NCBI GenBank assembly: GCA_017513195.1
Contig: JAFXGM010000012.1
Span: 40,616 to 104,615, forward strand
DNA: 64,000 nt
Reading direction: 5' to 3'
From: Clostridia bacterium
GTDB taxonomy: Bacteria; Bacillota; Clostridia; Oscillospirales; Acutalibacteraceae
The position numbers and the translations under genes were made by a program. The notes under the pieces were generated by a model. It was not told the origin of the DNA. It searched no databases and saw only the letters and a program-made list of their open reading frames with translations. Positions within the stretch are counted from its first letter, which is position 1, and each line of letters begins with the position of its first letter. Positions 52,362-62,504 of the stretch are shown piece after piece.

Positions 52362-54495
52362 TTTCATCACCAGTTTTGTCGTTTTCTTCTTGTTCTAAAT
52401 CCTCTTCGGGATCTTGTACAGGTGGCTGCGTAGGAGGCTCTTCTATAGGAGGCTCTGGCTCCTGCACGGGAGGTTGACCATTTGGCCCATAATTATCATC
52501 ATTATAACTATTATCGTCGTCATTTGCAACATTTTTATAAAAAGAATTAAAATAGTCGAGTACGCCAAGCGCTATTTTTTCGGCTTTTTTGTTATTTGTT
52601 GATTCGCTGATTATGCCAGCAAAATCGTCAGGGTTAGAAATAAAGCCATTTTCGGTAAGCACCACCGGACAGCTTGTAACGCGGGCAAGATAAAAGTAGT
52701 GCCAGCTTTTTTTCATTTCTTTATAAAAATTACCCTTTGCCGTGCTGTTATAAACGTACGTTACCGCCTTTTCAGAAAACGGAGTAAAGTAGAAAAAGCT
52801 ACCTCCGTCCGCCGAAGCGCGCGTGCTTGAGTCGTGGTGTATTGATATGCAAAGGTCAGGTGCGGCACTGCGCAAAAATTCACATCTGGCATCCGATGAT
52901 AATTCGACATCGTTTGTTCTGGTCATAATTACGGTAGCGCCGTAAGATTCAAGCTTTGCCTTTAATTTATATGCCAAAGACAGATTTCTTTCGGCTTCGG
53001 GATTGGTGTCAGGACGAAGGCCCAACGCGCCGACATCTCTGCCACCGTGACCCGGATCAATCACAATTTTTATTCCCGTTAAATCGTCTTTTTTGGTAAC
53101 TGTTGGTGGGTTTAAAAACTTAAACACGAGCTGACCTGCAGAATTATATTCGGCATTCCAACCATAAAATGCACCGACAGCATTTAGATGTAACCTTAAA
53201 ACATATCCATCATTTTTTGCAAACACTTCACCCTTTGTAAATAGCGGATGGTCATAGAAAACAAACTCGCCCTCTATGGCGTTTGCATAATAAAACTTAA
53301 TGTCTATATAGCTATATGTAGCACCTGATATTGTATATTCCTGTTTTGAAGGGTTGGTATAGCTTTGTGGCCCTAATTCCACGGCAAACGGGGCTTTCCA
53401 ATCGGTATCAAAGGTAAGCACTGTGTGCTTGTCGTCAACCTCGCCCTGATATAGCGATATGGTATTATATTCGGGTAGTTCGCCTTGATATAGCTTTGAA
53501 ACGGTGACACGTGTTGTGTCGGGCGCATTTTTCTTGTCAATATAAACACGCTTACCGCAACGCAAATTGTAATAGCTGTTGCCGCTTTCTGCCTCATATA
53601 CTATACCGCCAACCTTATAGTCCACGGTGCCTTTCGGCAAATAGCTGTTGGTAGGGCGCGACCAGTCGTCAGTGGTGTTGCCGTTAAAGGTTTCGGCCTG
53701 AGTTGCCACTATTTCTACCACCTGAGTACCGTCGAGCGATTTATCACGCAGGCAGGTTATTGCAGGTGAAGTATAGCTTTTGGTTAGTCCGTTACACGTG
53801 CCCGTAAATTTTACTCCGCCAAGATTTAAATTACTTTCGTTTTTTGTGGGCAGAGTAAAGCTGCCTGTAAAATTAGTAAATTCCTCGCCCTCTTTATAGG
53901 CTTGTGGAGTAAGCTTTATGGTTTTGCCGTTAAAGGTGGCTGTAACCGAGCTTGAATCTATACGCGCAAGCGCTACCACAACAAAGGAGGACCCTGCCTC
54001 ATAGCTTTGCTTTTCATAAGGCGCATACGCCTTTATAACCGTAAAATTATAACGAACGATATAGGTTGTTTGCTCGCCGTTATAATCAAAAGTAAATGTG
54101 TTTTTTCCGGGCACAAGCTCTACGTCAAGCGAAAATTCACCGCCTGCAAGGCGCTCTACCTCGGCGCCGTTCATAGTAAGCGGTAGTTTTGGGTCACTTG
54201 TGCCGCTTATTGCAAAATGCGTCTGAGAAACCGTAACGTCTTTTTGTGTGGGCGACGTTATTACAAGCGGAGCCACAACCTCCTCTTGAGGCTCGCTTGG
54301 CACAGAGGGCTCGTTGGTTGGTTCTTCTGTGCTACTATTGCTGCTACTTACATAAGAAATATTGCTTTCTTCCATAAAAATTTCTTTTGCATCTTCGGCT
54401 ACTGCAAGAGCAAATATTATACCCAATATAACCGCAAAAACGGCCGTTATAGCAAGTGTTATAGGTGTTTTGTGTCTTTTGAAAAATTTTTTCAT
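52348..54495 (-). CDS. Large N-acetylmuramoyl-L-alanine amidase (Amidase_3)
   Basis: A 715-residue protein. A membrane helix (residues about 13-35) acts as signal anchor. A Ser/Glu/Pro linker and several beta-rich segments (about 75-470) follow. The catalytic domain (about 475-660) has [16 protein letters not shown] and [14 protein letters not shown] (zinc His and Glu), SIHHDSS (second His), and [10 protein letters not shown] (catalytic Glu). It cuts the bond between MurNAc and the peptide stem. The C-terminal 60 residues are a PPxxEPE proline-rich tail. The start is ATG 54495 behind GGGGAC. Confidence 0.9.
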   Translation of the reverse strand: MKKFFKRHKTPITLAITAVFAVILGIIFALAVAEDAKEIFMEESNISYVSSSNSSTEEPTNEPSVPSEPQEEVVAPLVITSPTQKDVTVSQTHFAISGTSDPKLPLTMNGAEVERLAGGEFSLDVELVPGKNTFTFDYNGEQTTYIVRYNFTVIKAYAPYEKQSYEAGSSFVVVALARIDSSSVTATFNGKTIKLTPQAYKEGEEFTNFTGSFTLPTKNESNLNLGGVKFTGTCNGLTKSYTSPAITCLRDKSLDGTQVVEIVATQAETFNGNTTDDWSRPTNSYLPKGTVDYKVGGIVYEAESGNSYYNLRCGKRVYIDKKNAPDTTRVTVSKLYQGELPEYNTISLYQGEVDDKHTVLTFDTDWKAPFAVELGPQSYTNPSKQEYTISGATYSYIDIKFYYANAIEGEFVFYDHPLFTKGEVFAKNDGYVLRLHLNAVGAFYGWNAEYNSAGQLVFKFLNPPTVTKKDDLTGIKIVIDPGHGGRDVGALGLRPDTNPEAERNLSLAYKLKAKLESYGATVIMTRTNDVELSSDARCEFLRSAAPDLCISIHHDSSTRASADGGSFFYFTPFSEKAVTYVYNSTAKGNFYKEMKKSWHYFYLARVTSCPVVLTENGFISNPDDFAGIISESTNNKKAEKIALGVLDYFNSFYKNVANDDDNSYNDDNYGPNGQPPVQEPEPPIEEPPTQPPVQDPEEDLEQEENDKTGDENEKQ

Positions 54496-54529
54496 TTTTG
54501 TCCCCAAATGTTTAAAATATTATTAACTT

Positions 54530-54558
54530 ATTTTATCATATTGTTTTAACTTTATCAA
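54530..54558 (-). promoter_or_regulatory. Amidase-proS promoter
   Basis: On the minus strand, TTGATA (54553-54558), 17 bp, TAAAAT (54530-54535). Confidence 0.65.
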
Positions 54559-54560
54559 TA

Positions 54561-54589
54561 TTGCAATTATTAATTTTTAATGATAAAAT
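54561..54589 (+). promoter_or_regulatory. ABC-F gene promoter
   Basis: TTGCAA (54561-54566), 17 bp, TAAAAT (54584-54589). The predicted leader before ATG 54606 is only about 10 nt. Confidence 0.5.
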
Positions 54590-54605
54590 AACTGTTGGTG
54601 ATACA

Positions 54606-56483
54606 ATGCAAATAGAGATTCACAAGGGTCAAATCGACCTTTCGGGCGAACCGATTTTAAACGATATAAATCTTAATATAACCACAAACAGCCGCATAGG
54701 TCTTGTGGGAAGAAACGGCTGTGGTAAAACAACGCTGCTAAGGCTTCTTTGCGGCGAGTTGTCGCTTGCAAACACCGAGTCTGACGGCAGATTTATAGCA
54801 ATAAGCGGCAATCCGCAAATTGGCGCGCTTAATCAGATGACCTTTCGCGATGATTCGCTAACATTGTTAGAGGAAATTCGCAGTGCCTACACATACATTT
54901 TATCACTTAAATCAGAGCTTGATGACGCCGAGCGTCAAATGAACGAATCACCTACCGAGGACAACATAAAGCGTTACACCGATTTGCTTGATACCTTTAC
55001 CCGTGAGGGTGGATTTTATTTTGAAAAAGAATATGAGGCGGCTATTAAAAAATTCGGTTTTACAGAGGAGCAAAAGCTTCGTCCTTTGAGTGAATTTTCG
55101 GGCGGCCAACGCACTAAAATTGCATTTTTAAAGCTTCTTTTGTCAAAACCCGACCTTCTGCTTTTGGACGAGCCGACCAACCACCTTGATATTGAGGCAA
55201 TTTCCTGGCTTGAGGAATACATCAAAAATTATAAAAAAGCCGTGCTAATTGTGTCGCACGACCGTATGTTTTTGGATAATACCGTTAACGAAATTTATGA
55301 AATAGAGCACGGAAAAACCACACGCTACGTGGGCAATTACTCTAATTTTGTTTCACAAAAGAAAGTTGTGCGCGCTCAACAAGCCAAGGATTATGAAGCA
55401 CAACAAAAAGAGATTGCTCGTATACAAGCTACCGCCGATCGTTTTCGCTACAAGGCAACAAAGGCGGCAATGGCACAAAGCAAGCTAAAATCTATTGAGC
55501 GTATGGAAAAAATCGACGCACCCGATTCTTACGATAATCGCACCTTTAAAGCAACGCTTGAGCCGGCGGTTCAAAGCGCAAAGGAGGTGCTGTCGGTAAA
55601 CGGCCTTACCATTGGGTTTAATACGCCCCTCGCCACCCTTTCTTTTAACGTTTACCGCGGCGATAGAATTGGTATTATTGGCGGCAATGGTATGGGCAAA
55701 TCTACCCTTGTTAAAACGCTGGTGGGTAAAATTCCGGCTCTTTCGGGCACTTTTAATACCGGCGCGCTTGTAATGACGGGTTATTTTGATCAGCAAATGG
55801 CGCAAATAAAGGGTGAAGAAACCGTCCTTGATAATATGATGTCGGCCTTCCCTGCTTTGACCGAATTTGAAGCGCGTAGCGCTTTGGGTGCGTTTTTATT
55901 CAGCGGTGAGGACGTGTTTAAAACAATCAATATGCTCTCGGGTGGCGAACGCGTACGATTGGCGCTTTGTAAGCTGTTCCGCAAGTCGCCAAATTTGCTC
56001 ATTTTAGACGAGCCTACAAACCATATGGACATAATTTCCAAGGAAACACTTGAGGACATATTAGCTTCATACAGCGGCACGCTTATTTTTGTGTCACACG
56101 ACCGATATTTTGTAAAAAAGCTCAGCACACGACTTATTACGTTTGACGCCGGCGACGCAAGGATTTGGGACTTTGGCTATGACGAGTATATGCTTCGCAA
56201 AACACAGCAATCACACGAAGCCGAACCTCTACCAAAAAATGAAAAAAAAGAAAAGAAGAGCTATACCACCCCTCTTAAAGAAAAGGCGAAGCGCGAAAAA
56301 GCGCTTAAAAAAGCGGAGGAAAAAATTGTCGAGCTGGAATCTCGACTCGACATCTTAAAACAAGAACAGCAAGCCCCCGAAAATCTTGCCGATTATCAAA
56401 AGCTTTCCGAATTACAAACGCAAATAGACGAATGCGAAGCGCAACTACTTGAGCAAATGGAGCTTTGGGAAGGTTTAGTATAA
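54606..56483 (+). CDS. ABC-F family ATPase
   Basis: A 625-residue soluble protein with two ATPase domains. Walker A sequences are GLVGRNGCGKTTLL and GIIGGNGMGKSTLV. Signatures are LSEFSGGQRTKIAF and INMLSGGERVRLAL. Walker B regions LLLLDEPTNHLDIE and LLILDEPTNHMDII follow. An inter-domain linker of about 90 residues and a charged C-terminal coiled coil (about 540-625) are present. No membrane part. ABC-F proteins act on the ribosomal E site in translation control or antibiotic resistance; which applies here cannot be told. It resembles the YdiF/Uup housekeeping groups. Confidence 0.92.
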   Translation: MQIEIHKGQIDLSGEPILNDINLNITTNSRIGLVGRNGCGKTTLLRLLCGELSLANTESDGRFIAISGNPQIGALNQMTFRDDSLTLLEEIRSAYTYILSLKSELDDAERQMNESPTEDNIKRYTDLLDTFTREGGFYFEKEYEAAIKKFGFTEEQKLRPLSEFSGGQRTKIAFLKLLLSKPDLLLLDEPTNHLDIEAISWLEEYIKNYKKAVLIVSHDRMFLDNTVNEIYEIEHGKTTRYVGNYSNFVSQKKVVRAQQAKDYEAQQKEIARIQATADRFRYKATKAAMAQSKLKSIERMEKIDAPDSYDNRTFKATLEPAVQSAKEVLSVNGLTIGFNTPLATLSFNVYRGDRIGIIGGNGMGKSTLVKTLVGKIPALSGTFNTGALVMTGYFDQQMAQIKGEETVLDNMMSAFPALTEFEARSALGAFLFSGEDVFKTINMLSGGERVRLALCKLFRKSPNLLILDEPTNHMDIISKETLEDILASYSGTLIFVSHDRYFVKKLSTRLITFDAGDARIWDFGYDEYMLRKTQQSHEAEPLPKNEKKEKKSYTTPLKEKAKREKALKKAEEKIVELESRLDILKQEQQAPENLADYQKLSELQTQIDECEAQLLEQMELWEGLV

Positions 56484-56492
56484 ATAAAACAA

Positions 56493-56524
56493 AAAGACAC
56501 TGCCTTAAATAAAGCAGTGTCTTT
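56493..56524. terminator. Bidirectional terminator between ABC-F gene and oadA
   Basis: AAAGACACTGC arms with a 10-nt loop, flanked by A- and T-runs, between two convergent genes. Confidence 0.85.
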
Positions 56525-56543
56525 AATTTATAGCCATTATGCA

Positions 56544-57950
56544 TTAGTTTGAAAGGTCCTCTACAATAAGCTCGCGAACTGCAGGCTCTTCTGCGGGAGC
56601 CGCGTCACGTACTGCAAAGAATTTTTCAGCAACCTGTGGGAAAAGTGCATAACTTAGCACGTCTTCATAAGACTTACCAATGCCTTTTTCCTTCATTTCG
56701 GCTGCATATTTTTCGAGCTCAGGCTCTAATAAATCTGCAGGACGGCAGGTAATAACCTTATCGTCGCCGATAGCCTTTTTGCGAACATCTTCGTTCACGG
56801 GTGCTGGCAATTTGCCATATTCACCACGAAGGAGTGCCTTTGATTCCTTGGGAACCATCTTGTAGCGCTCGCCCGAGATTACGTTCATAACAGCCTGTGT
56901 ACCAACAATCTGGCTTGTAGGTGTTACAAGTGGTGGGTATCCAAAGTCTTTCTTTACTCTCGGCACTTCGGCAAGAACCTCGTAAAGCTTGTCTTCCTTA
57001 CCTGCCTGCTTCAATTGAGAAATTGTGTTAGAAAGCATACCGCCCGGTACTTGGTAAATAAGGGTTTTTGCATCTACGTTAAGCACCTTAGGATCAAGTG
57101 TGCCCTCAGCCTTCATTTTGTTTGCAACACCGCGGAAGTGTGTTGCAACATCAGAAAGCTTTTCAAGGTCAAGACCTGTGTCGCGCTCGGTGCCCTGTAA
57201 AGTTGCAACAAGTGCTTCTGTAGCAGGGTTTGCGGTACCGTTACCAAACGGTGAGAGCGCACAGTCAACAATGTCAACACCGGCCTGTGTAGCCATAAGA
57301 TAGGTCATATCACCTGTACCGGTTGTGTTGTGTGTATGAAGATGAATCGGAACCTTAACATTTTCCTTAAGCTTTTTAACAAGTGAATATGCATCATAAG
57401 GAAGAAGTAGGTTTGCCATATCCTTGATACAAATTACGTCAGCACCCATATTTTCAAGAGTTTTTGCAAGGTTTACAAAATACTCTTCATTATGAACAGG
57501 GCTTATAGTATAGCTGATAGCCGGCTCGCATATACCGCCGTACTCTTTACAAGACTTAATAGCTTGTTCTAGGTTACGTGGGTCGTTAAGTGCGTCAAAA
57601 ATACGAATAACGTCAATACCGTTTTCGATTGACTTTTTAACAAACATATCAACAACGTCGTCAGCATAGTGCTTGTAACCGAGGATGTTCTGACCACGGA
57701 AAAGCATCTGAAGCTTGGTGTTGGGCATATGTTTTTTGATGGTGCGAAGTCTTTCCCATGGGTCTTCGTTAAGGAAGCGCATACAAGAATCAAAGGTAGC
57801 GCCACCCCAGCACTCTACCGACCAGTAACCGATTTTATCAAGACGCTCGAGAGCCGGAATCATATCCTCTATACGCATACGGGTAGCCGCCTGCGACTGA
57901 TGAGCATCACGCAAAATGGTATCGGTAATATATAATGGTTTATTAGCCAT
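56544..57950 (-). CDS. oadA: Oxaloacetate decarboxylase alpha subunit (carboxyltransferase)
   Basis: A 468-residue protein. LYITDTILRDAHQSQAATRM is the HMGL-like TIM barrel start, WGGATFDSC and FRGQNILGYKHYADDV are active-site segments, and HLHTHNTTGTGDM is the metal site. A PYC-OADA domain follows. The biotin domain of longer relatives is missing and supplied by a separate gene. It transfers CO2 from oxaloacetate to biotin; pyruvate carboxylase subunit B is the alternative, but the linked Na+ pump argues for decarboxylation. Confidence 0.9.
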   Translation of the reverse strand: MANKPLYITDTILRDAHQSQAATRMRIEDMIPALERLDKIGYWSVECWGGATFDSCMRFLNEDPWERLRTIKKHMPNTKLQMLFRGQNILGYKHYADDVVDMFVKKSIENGIDVIRIFDALNDPRNLEQAIKSCKEYGGICEPAISYTISPVHNEEYFVNLAKTLENMGADVICIKDMANLLLPYDAYSLVKKLKENVKVPIHLHTHNTTGTGDMTYLMATQAGVDIVDCALSPFGNGTANPATEALVATLQGTERDTGLDLEKLSDVATHFRGVANKMKAEGTLDPKVLNVDAKTLIYQVPGGMLSNTISQLKQAGKEDKLYEVLAEVPRVKKDFGYPPLVTPTSQIVGTQAVMNVISGERYKMVPKESKALLRGEYGKLPAPVNEDVRKKAIGDDKVITCRPADLLEPELEKYAAEMKEKGIGKSYEDVLSYALFPQVAEKFFAVRDAAPAEEPAVRELIVEDLSN

Positions 57951-58014
57951 AATTTTATTCCTTTCTATGTTTAAGAAACATATAAATAACAATCTATAAA
58001 TAGTCAGTCTATAT

Positions 58015-58082
58015 AGTTTGGAGGAAATCGTTCACAGTGCCGTTTCGAAGTGAGTGGTGCTGTGGGCAATTTAATCCAAACT
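58015..58082 (-). ncRNA. Two-helix RNA hairpin between oadB and oadA
   Basis: In the transcript, AGTTTGGA pairs with TCCAAACT, and inside it CACAGCACC pairs with GGCACTGTG using two G-U pairs. The stem occupies most of the 137-bp gap and lies right after the oadB stop. There is no T-run, so it is a processing or stability structure rather than a plain terminator. Confidence 0.6.
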
Positions 58083-58087
58083 TAAGC

Positions 58088-59284
58088 TTAGCCTAAGAGA
58101 GAAATCAAAACACCTGCTGCAATTGCCGAACCAATTACGCCTGCAACATTCGGTCCCATAGCGTGCATAAGAAGGAAGTTAGAAGGATTAGCCTTTTGAC
58201 CTACCATCTGTGAAACACGCGCAGCCATAGGAACGGCAGATACACCTGCAGAACCAATGAGTGGGTTAATCTTGTTCTTGGTAAATAGGTTCATAAATTT
58301 AGCAACCAATACACCTGTGGCAGTAGCAACACCAAACGCTACAACACCCAATACTACGATAAAGAGTGTCTGTGATGTAAGGAACACCTCTGCAGTAGCG
58401 GTAGCGCCAACAGAAATACCAAGGAATATTGTAACAATATTCATCAGCTCGTTTTGAGCTGTCTTGCAAAGACGCTCTGCAACGCCCGATTCTTTCCAAA
58501 GGTTGCCAAGCATTAAACAGCCTACAAGTGCTGTTGCATCCGGAACCAAGAGTGCCACGAAGATAGTAACAACTATTGGGAATATAATCTTCTCGGTCTT
58601 GGTTGCAGTTCGTAGAGGCTTCATAACGATTTCTCGTTCCTTTTTGGTGGTAAGAAGCTTCATAATAGGCGGCTGAATTACAGGAACCAATGCCATATAT
58701 GAGTAAGCCGCAACCGCAATTGCAGGTAGCAATTTAGGAGCCAATTGTGATGTAGTAAATATAGCAGTTGGGCCGTCTGCGCCACCGATAATACCGATAG
58801 AACCGGCTTCTGCCTGATTAAATCCAAGAACGATAGCACCGATAAAGGTTGCAAAAATACCTACCTGTGCTGCCGCACCCAAAAGCAAGCTCTTGGGGTT
58901 AGAAATAAGTGGACCAAAGTCGGTCATTGCGCCGATACCAACAAATATAAGACATGGATAGATACAAGTCTTAACACCTATATATAGGTAATCTAAAAAG
59001 CCGCCCTGCATCATTATTTCGCCATATCCAATTTCATGATTCATAAACTTTATCCACAAATCACTATGATAAAGTCCTGCTCCGGGGAGGTTTGTAAGCA
59101 ACATACCAAATGCGATACCAATAAGTAGTAGCGGTTCAAACTGTTTCTTAATTGCAAGATATAAAAGCAACAACGATACCGCAATCATAACGAGGTTTCC
59201 CCAACCGCCATCGGTAAAATTAGCAAACATCTGATAAAAACCGGTGGTCTGGACAAAATCCCACAATTTATCTAAAAATCCCAT
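58088..59284 (-). CDS. oadB: Na+-translocating decarboxylase beta subunit
   Basis: A 398-residue polytopic membrane protein with about ten helices. [21 protein letters not shown] and [15 protein letters not shown] are the family signatures, the latter near the Na+ and carboxybiotin site. [13 protein letters not shown] lies in the C-terminal half. It decarboxylates carboxybiotin while exporting sodium, conserving energy in fermentation. Confidence 0.95.
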   Translation of the reverse strand: MGFLDKLWDFVQTTGFYQMFANFTDGGWGNLVMIAVSLLLLYLAIKKQFEPLLLIGIAFGMLLTNLPGAGLYHSDLWIKFMNHEIGYGEIMMQGGFLDYLYIGVKTCIYPCLIFVGIGAMTDFGPLISNPKSLLLGAAAQVGIFATFIGAIVLGFNQAEAGSIGIIGGADGPTAIFTTSQLAPKLLPAIAVAAYSYMALVPVIQPPIMKLLTTKKEREIVMKPLRTATKTEKIIFPIVVTIFVALLVPDATALVGCLMLGNLWKESGVAERLCKTAQNELMNIVTIFLGISVGATATAEVFLTSQTLFIVVLGVVAFGVATATGVLVAKFMNLFTKNKINPLIGSAGVSAVPMAARVSQMVGQKANPSNFLLMHAMGPNVAGVIGSAIAAGVLISLLG

Positions 59285-59312
59285 TTTATTTACTCCTTAA
59301 CAAGAGATGTTC

Positions 59313-59657
59313 TTATGCTATTGTGCAAAGAACTGCGCCTGTTTCTACCGATGCGCCCTTTGTTACTACAACGTTTACAGTACCATCGCAAGGAGCAACG
59401 ATTTCGTTTTCCATCTTCATTGCTTCAAGAATGATAAGAACGTCGCCTTTTTTAACTGCTGCGCCATTAGCTACCTTAATATCAAGGATGTTGCCGGGCA
59501 TTGGTGCGTTAACACTTTCGCCGCCAGCAGGAGCTGCCGCTACAGGAGCCGCAGGTGCTGCTGCGGGAGCTGGAGCTGCTTTTACGTCGGCTGCGTCAAT
59601 AGCCTCAAGTGTGATTTCATAAGCTGTACCGTTTACTGTTACTTTATAAGCTTTCAT
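59313..59657 (-). CDS. Biotin carboxyl carrier subunit of the Na+ decarboxylase
   Basis: A 114-residue protein. After a short N-terminal strand region there is an Ala/Pro linker (residues about 27-45), then the biotinyl domain with APMPGNILDIKV and the biotinylated lysine in EAMKMENEI. It shuttles CO2 from OadA to OadB. It is the detached equivalent of the alpha-subunit C terminus in enterobacterial OadA. Confidence 0.93.
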   Translation of the reverse strand: MKAYKVTVNGTAYEITLEAIDAADVKAAPAPAAAPAAPVAAAPAGGESVNAPMPGNILDIKVANGAAVKKGDVLIILEAMKMENEIVAPCDGTVNVVVTKGASVETGAVLCTIA

Positions 59658-59691
59658 TTTTATTTACCTCTTTTTATAGTTTATTTTTAAT

Positions 59692-60012
59692 TTAAAGTTT
59701 TTTGAATGAAATTACGCGAAGTGCAGATATATCTTTACCCATATCTTCTGCGCATGCTGCAGTTACCGCCGCAATTATTTCCTGACGGTTTGCAATAGGA
59801 GCGTTTGTAGCCACAGGAGCCACCGGTGTTGCCGTTTTGTTGTCGGCTTTTGCTGTCTTTTTAAAGAACAGACCCATAATCTTACAAATAAGGATTATGA
59901 GAATAAGTCCCACAAACACAACGCCTACACCCATTACAACAACCATCCAGTCAGGTGTTGCCGTTTTGCCTGTATTTGCTACAGCCAAAGTCAAGTTTTT
60001 CATAATTTCCAC
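59692..60012 (-). CDS. oadG: OadG-family small membrane subunit
   Basis: A 106-residue protein with one transmembrane helix (residues about 24-47), a Lys/Ala/Pro linker and a C-terminal segment EIIAAVTAACAEDMGKDISALRVISFKKL, typical of OadG/delta subunits that join the peripheral and membrane parts. The GTG at 60012 lies 10 bp behind GGAGG and is preferred over ATG 60003. Confidence 0.88.
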   Translation of the reverse strand: MEIMKNLTLAVANTGKTATPDWMVVVMGVGVVFVGLILIILICKIMGLFFKKTAKADNKTATPVAPVATNAPIANRQEIIAAVTAACAEDMGKDISALRVISFKKL

Positions 60013-60088
60013 TTATTTTGCACCTCCCAAAATGCAACGAGAATAAATAATTTCATTGAGAAAATCCGATTCTCTCCCAATTGTATTC

Positions 60089-60117
60089 ATTATATTATAT
60101 TTTTTCAATAAAAACAA
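60089..60117 (-). promoter_or_regulatory. oad operon promoter
   Basis: On the minus strand, TTGTTT (60112-60117), 17 bp, TATAAT (60089-60094). A leader of about 70 nt precedes oadG. Nothing else is seen in 60118-60190 beyond A/T-rich sequence. Confidence 0.65.
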
Positions 60118-60196
60118 TACATATTTTTACAATTTTTCATAATTTAACATATTTTTGTTTATTCTTTACCAAATCTTATTTTTTACACCCTTGCTC

Positions 60197-60225
60197 TTGA
60201 AACAATTGGGAAATTATGCTATCAT
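60197..60225 (+). promoter_or_regulatory. GH20 gene promoter
   Basis: TTGAAA (60197-60202), 17 bp, TATCAT (60220-60225) with a TGC extension, then AAGGAGG before the ATG. Confidence 0.75.
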
Positions 60226-60260
60226 ACGCTTGAAACACATCCTTTTAAGGAGGCAAAATT

Positions 60261-61823
60261 ATGGCAAACATTATTCCACGTCCAATAAAAATAAAAGAGC
60301 TTGGCGAATCGGTTTGTTTTTCTAAAAAAACCGTAATTTCAGGCGAGTTTTCATCGGTAGCAACCATTTTTGAAAGTCTTGTTCCCGATGCTAAAGATGC
60401 TACACCAAACAATCTTACATTTATAATTGATAACGATATTGCCGAAGAAGGCTATAAAATTGTTTGTGATAACGGTGATATAAATATCTTTTGTTCAGCT
60501 TATGCAGGTGCGCTTTACGGCTTTATGTCTGTCGTTCAGCTAGCTGCGGGAAACGATAGTTTTAAGGCTGTATTGATTGAGGACGCACCAAAATACAACT
60601 GGCGAGGCTTTATGCTTGACTGCAGCCGCCATTTTTGGAGCATGGATAAGTTAAAGCAAATTCTTGACTATATGGCAAGCATCAAGATGAATGTTTTTCA
60701 CTGGCATTTGGCTGATGACCAAGGTTGGAGAATAGAAATAAAGAAATATCCCCTTCTTACCGAAAAGGGTGCTATAAGAAAAGGCACTCCTTATTCTGTA
60801 ATTCATATGCGCGATAAGGACTCTACCTATAACGAAGGCGAATACGGTCGCGGACTGTTCTACACACAAGAGGATGCTCGCGAAATAGTACGCTACGCTG
60901 CCGAGCGCAACATTATGGTTGTGCCCGAAATTGACGTGCCCGGTCATGCAACAGCGGCTATTGCTTGCTACCCCGAAATTTCTTGCGATAATAGAATTAT
61001 TGAGGTAGAGCCACACTTTGGTATATTTAAAAACAACCTTTGCTGTGCTAAAAAAGAATCGTACGATTTTATAAAGACTGTTATTGACGAGCTTTGTGAA
61101 ATCTTCCCCGCGCCATATTTCCATATAGGCGGCGACGAGGTTGTGTCAGAGCAGTGGGATAACTGTCCCGCATGTCAAGAACTTATGAAAAAAGAAGGAC
61201 TAGATGACCACGTTGCTCTTCACGGTTATTTTAATAATATTCTTGCCACCCACCTAAAAGAAAAGGGCAAACAAACTATAGGCTGGAACGAAATTATCAG
61301 TGATACTATGGACAGCACCGCAATTCCTCAGGTTTGGACAACACGCGGCACTGAAAAAGCAGTAGAGTGGTCAAAAACACGCGGTCCTGTTATACTTACA
61401 CAATACAATTATTTCTACTCTGATATGGCGTTTTCACTTATTCCGCTTTCAAAGACGTATAACTATAGCCCCTTCTTTGAAGGTTTTGAAGATGAAAACA
61501 TCTTAGGCGTTGAGATGCCGCAGTGGACCGAATACATACCAAATGACAAAAAGTTTGACTTTCAGACCTATGTGCGACTACTTGCTGTAAGTGAGCTTGG
61601 TTGGACCGATGTTAGAAATAAGCACTATGAGGATTTTGAAACAAGAGTTGAAACACTTCGTCCTTACTTTAAGAGCATCGGCATAAACCTTGCACCAAAA
61701 TATATTTATTGCGGCAACACCTTTAAGGGCGCCGAAAATATGACCGAGGCTGTTCGCAAAGAAAAGGGCCGCTTCCTCTGGTCAAGAAATCCGTATTATG
61801 AGCTTGAGCTTTTAGATTATTAA
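60261..61823 (+). CDS. Beta-N-acetylhexosaminidase (GH20), no signal peptide
   Basis: A 520-residue enzyme. Residues 1-110 are the GH20b alpha/beta domain. The TIM barrel follows with NWRGFMLDCSRHFW, FHWHLADDQGWRIE and FHIGGDEV, whose Asp-Glu pair is the catalytic couple of substrate-assisted hydrolysis. VWTTRGTEKAVEW and PQWTEY are later barrel parts. It removes terminal GlcNAc or GalNAc. The N terminus is not hydrophobic, so it should act in the cytoplasm on imported oligosaccharides or wall fragments. It is monocistronic. Confidence 0.92.
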   Translation: MANIIPRPIKIKELGESVCFSKKTVISGEFSSVATIFESLVPDAKDATPNNLTFIIDNDIAEEGYKIVCDNGDINIFCSAYAGALYGFMSVVQLAAGNDSFKAVLIEDAPKYNWRGFMLDCSRHFWSMDKLKQILDYMASIKMNVFHWHLADDQGWRIEIKKYPLLTEKGAIRKGTPYSVIHMRDKDSTYNEGEYGRGLFYTQEDAREIVRYAAERNIMVVPEIDVPGHATAAIACYPEISCDNRIIEVEPHFGIFKNNLCCAKKESYDFIKTVIDELCEIFPAPYFHIGGDEVVSEQWDNCPACQELMKKEGLDDHVALHGYFNNILATHLKEKGKQTIGWNEIISDTMDSTAIPQVWTTRGTEKAVEWSKTRGPVILTQYNYFYSDMAFSLIPLSKTYNYSPFFEGFEDENILGVEMPQWTEYIPNDKKFDFQTYVRLLAVSELGWTDVRNKHYEDFETRVETLRPYFKSIGINLAPKYIYCGNTFKGAENMTEAVRKEKGRFLWSRNPYYELELLDY

Positions 61824-61829
61824 AAAAAC

Positions 61830-61854
61830 AGGAGTTACCGATTTGGTAACTCCT
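61830..61854. terminator. Terminator between the GH20 gene and thiT
   Basis: AGGAGTTACC arms with a 5-nt loop, flanked by A7 and T7, between convergent genes. Confidence 0.85.
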
Positions 61855-61860
61855 ATTTTT

Positions 61861-62421
61861 TTATAATTTTAATATGTTTTGAATAGCTTTTGTTTTTACG
61901 AGTAATGCTGTTCCTATGCAGGTTAATATAATTTCAGGCAACATATATGCTCCGTTATAGCAAAGTGAATACCAATACACATTTGCCCACGGGCACCATA
62001 TGTCAAATATAACCACTCCGGTGAAATAATGACAGGCGAATCTAAACGTTGTGGCAATTGCTACACCCGCAATCACACCCCACATACCTTTCGATTTAAA
62101 AATACCGCTTATTCCCAACGCAAAATATGGTATTAAATAATCAAAAAGTAAGCACACAACAACAGCGGTGGGTGTAAGTCCCCAACTTAAAACATCGCCT
62201 ATACTTAAAAAAAGCTGTGCCAAAGCATAGACTAACGAGGCGCCAAAACCCCACTTTAGTCCTAACATACAAGACAAAAAGGCTACAGGTACCATTGAAA
62301 GAAGTGTTATTCCTCCACCAAGCGGTGCATCAATTTTTATCATACTTAGTACTGTGCCAAGAGCAATCATTACGCCACAAAGCGTAATTTTTTTGATGTT
62401 TGATTTTTTTTGATTTTCCAT
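61861..62421 (-). CDS. thiT: ECF thiamine transporter S component
   Basis: A 186-residue membrane protein with six helices. Its length, the GLKWGFGASLVYALAQL and YSLCYNGAYMLPEI segments and the C-terminal part match ThiT. It binds thiamine and works with the general EcfA/A'/T module encoded elsewhere. The ATG at 62421 has AGGA upstream. A TPP riboswitch with its own terminator precedes it, which confirms the substrate. Confidence 0.93.
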   Translation of the reverse strand: MENQKKSNIKKITLCGVMIALGTVLSMIKIDAPLGGGITLLSMVPVAFLSCMLGLKWGFGASLVYALAQLFLSIGDVLSWGLTPTAVVVCLLFDYLIPYFALGISGIFKSKGMWGVIAGVAIATTFRFACHYFTGVVIFDIWCPWANVYWYSLCYNGAYMLPEIILTCIGTALLVKTKAIQNILKL

Positions 62422-62463
62422 AAAATTTTTCCTTTCGTTCTCTGACGAAAACAAAAAACAAAA

Positions 62464-62489
62464 CCGCACTACCAAAACAGGTAATGCGG
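62464..62489 (-). terminator. Riboswitch-controlled terminator
   Basis: In the RNA, CCGCATTACC pairs with GGTAGTGCGG around a 6-nt loop, including one G-U pair possible only on the minus-strand transcript, followed by a U-rich tract. It lies between the riboswitch and thiT. Confidence 0.85.
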
Positions 62490-62504
62490 CATAGGCGTTT
62501 TTTA

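Noticed and set aside
56544-57950. Pyruvate carboxylase subunit B
   Set aside because: Sequence alone allows it, but the adjacent Na+-pump beta subunit, separate biotin carrier and OadG fit a decarboxylase better.
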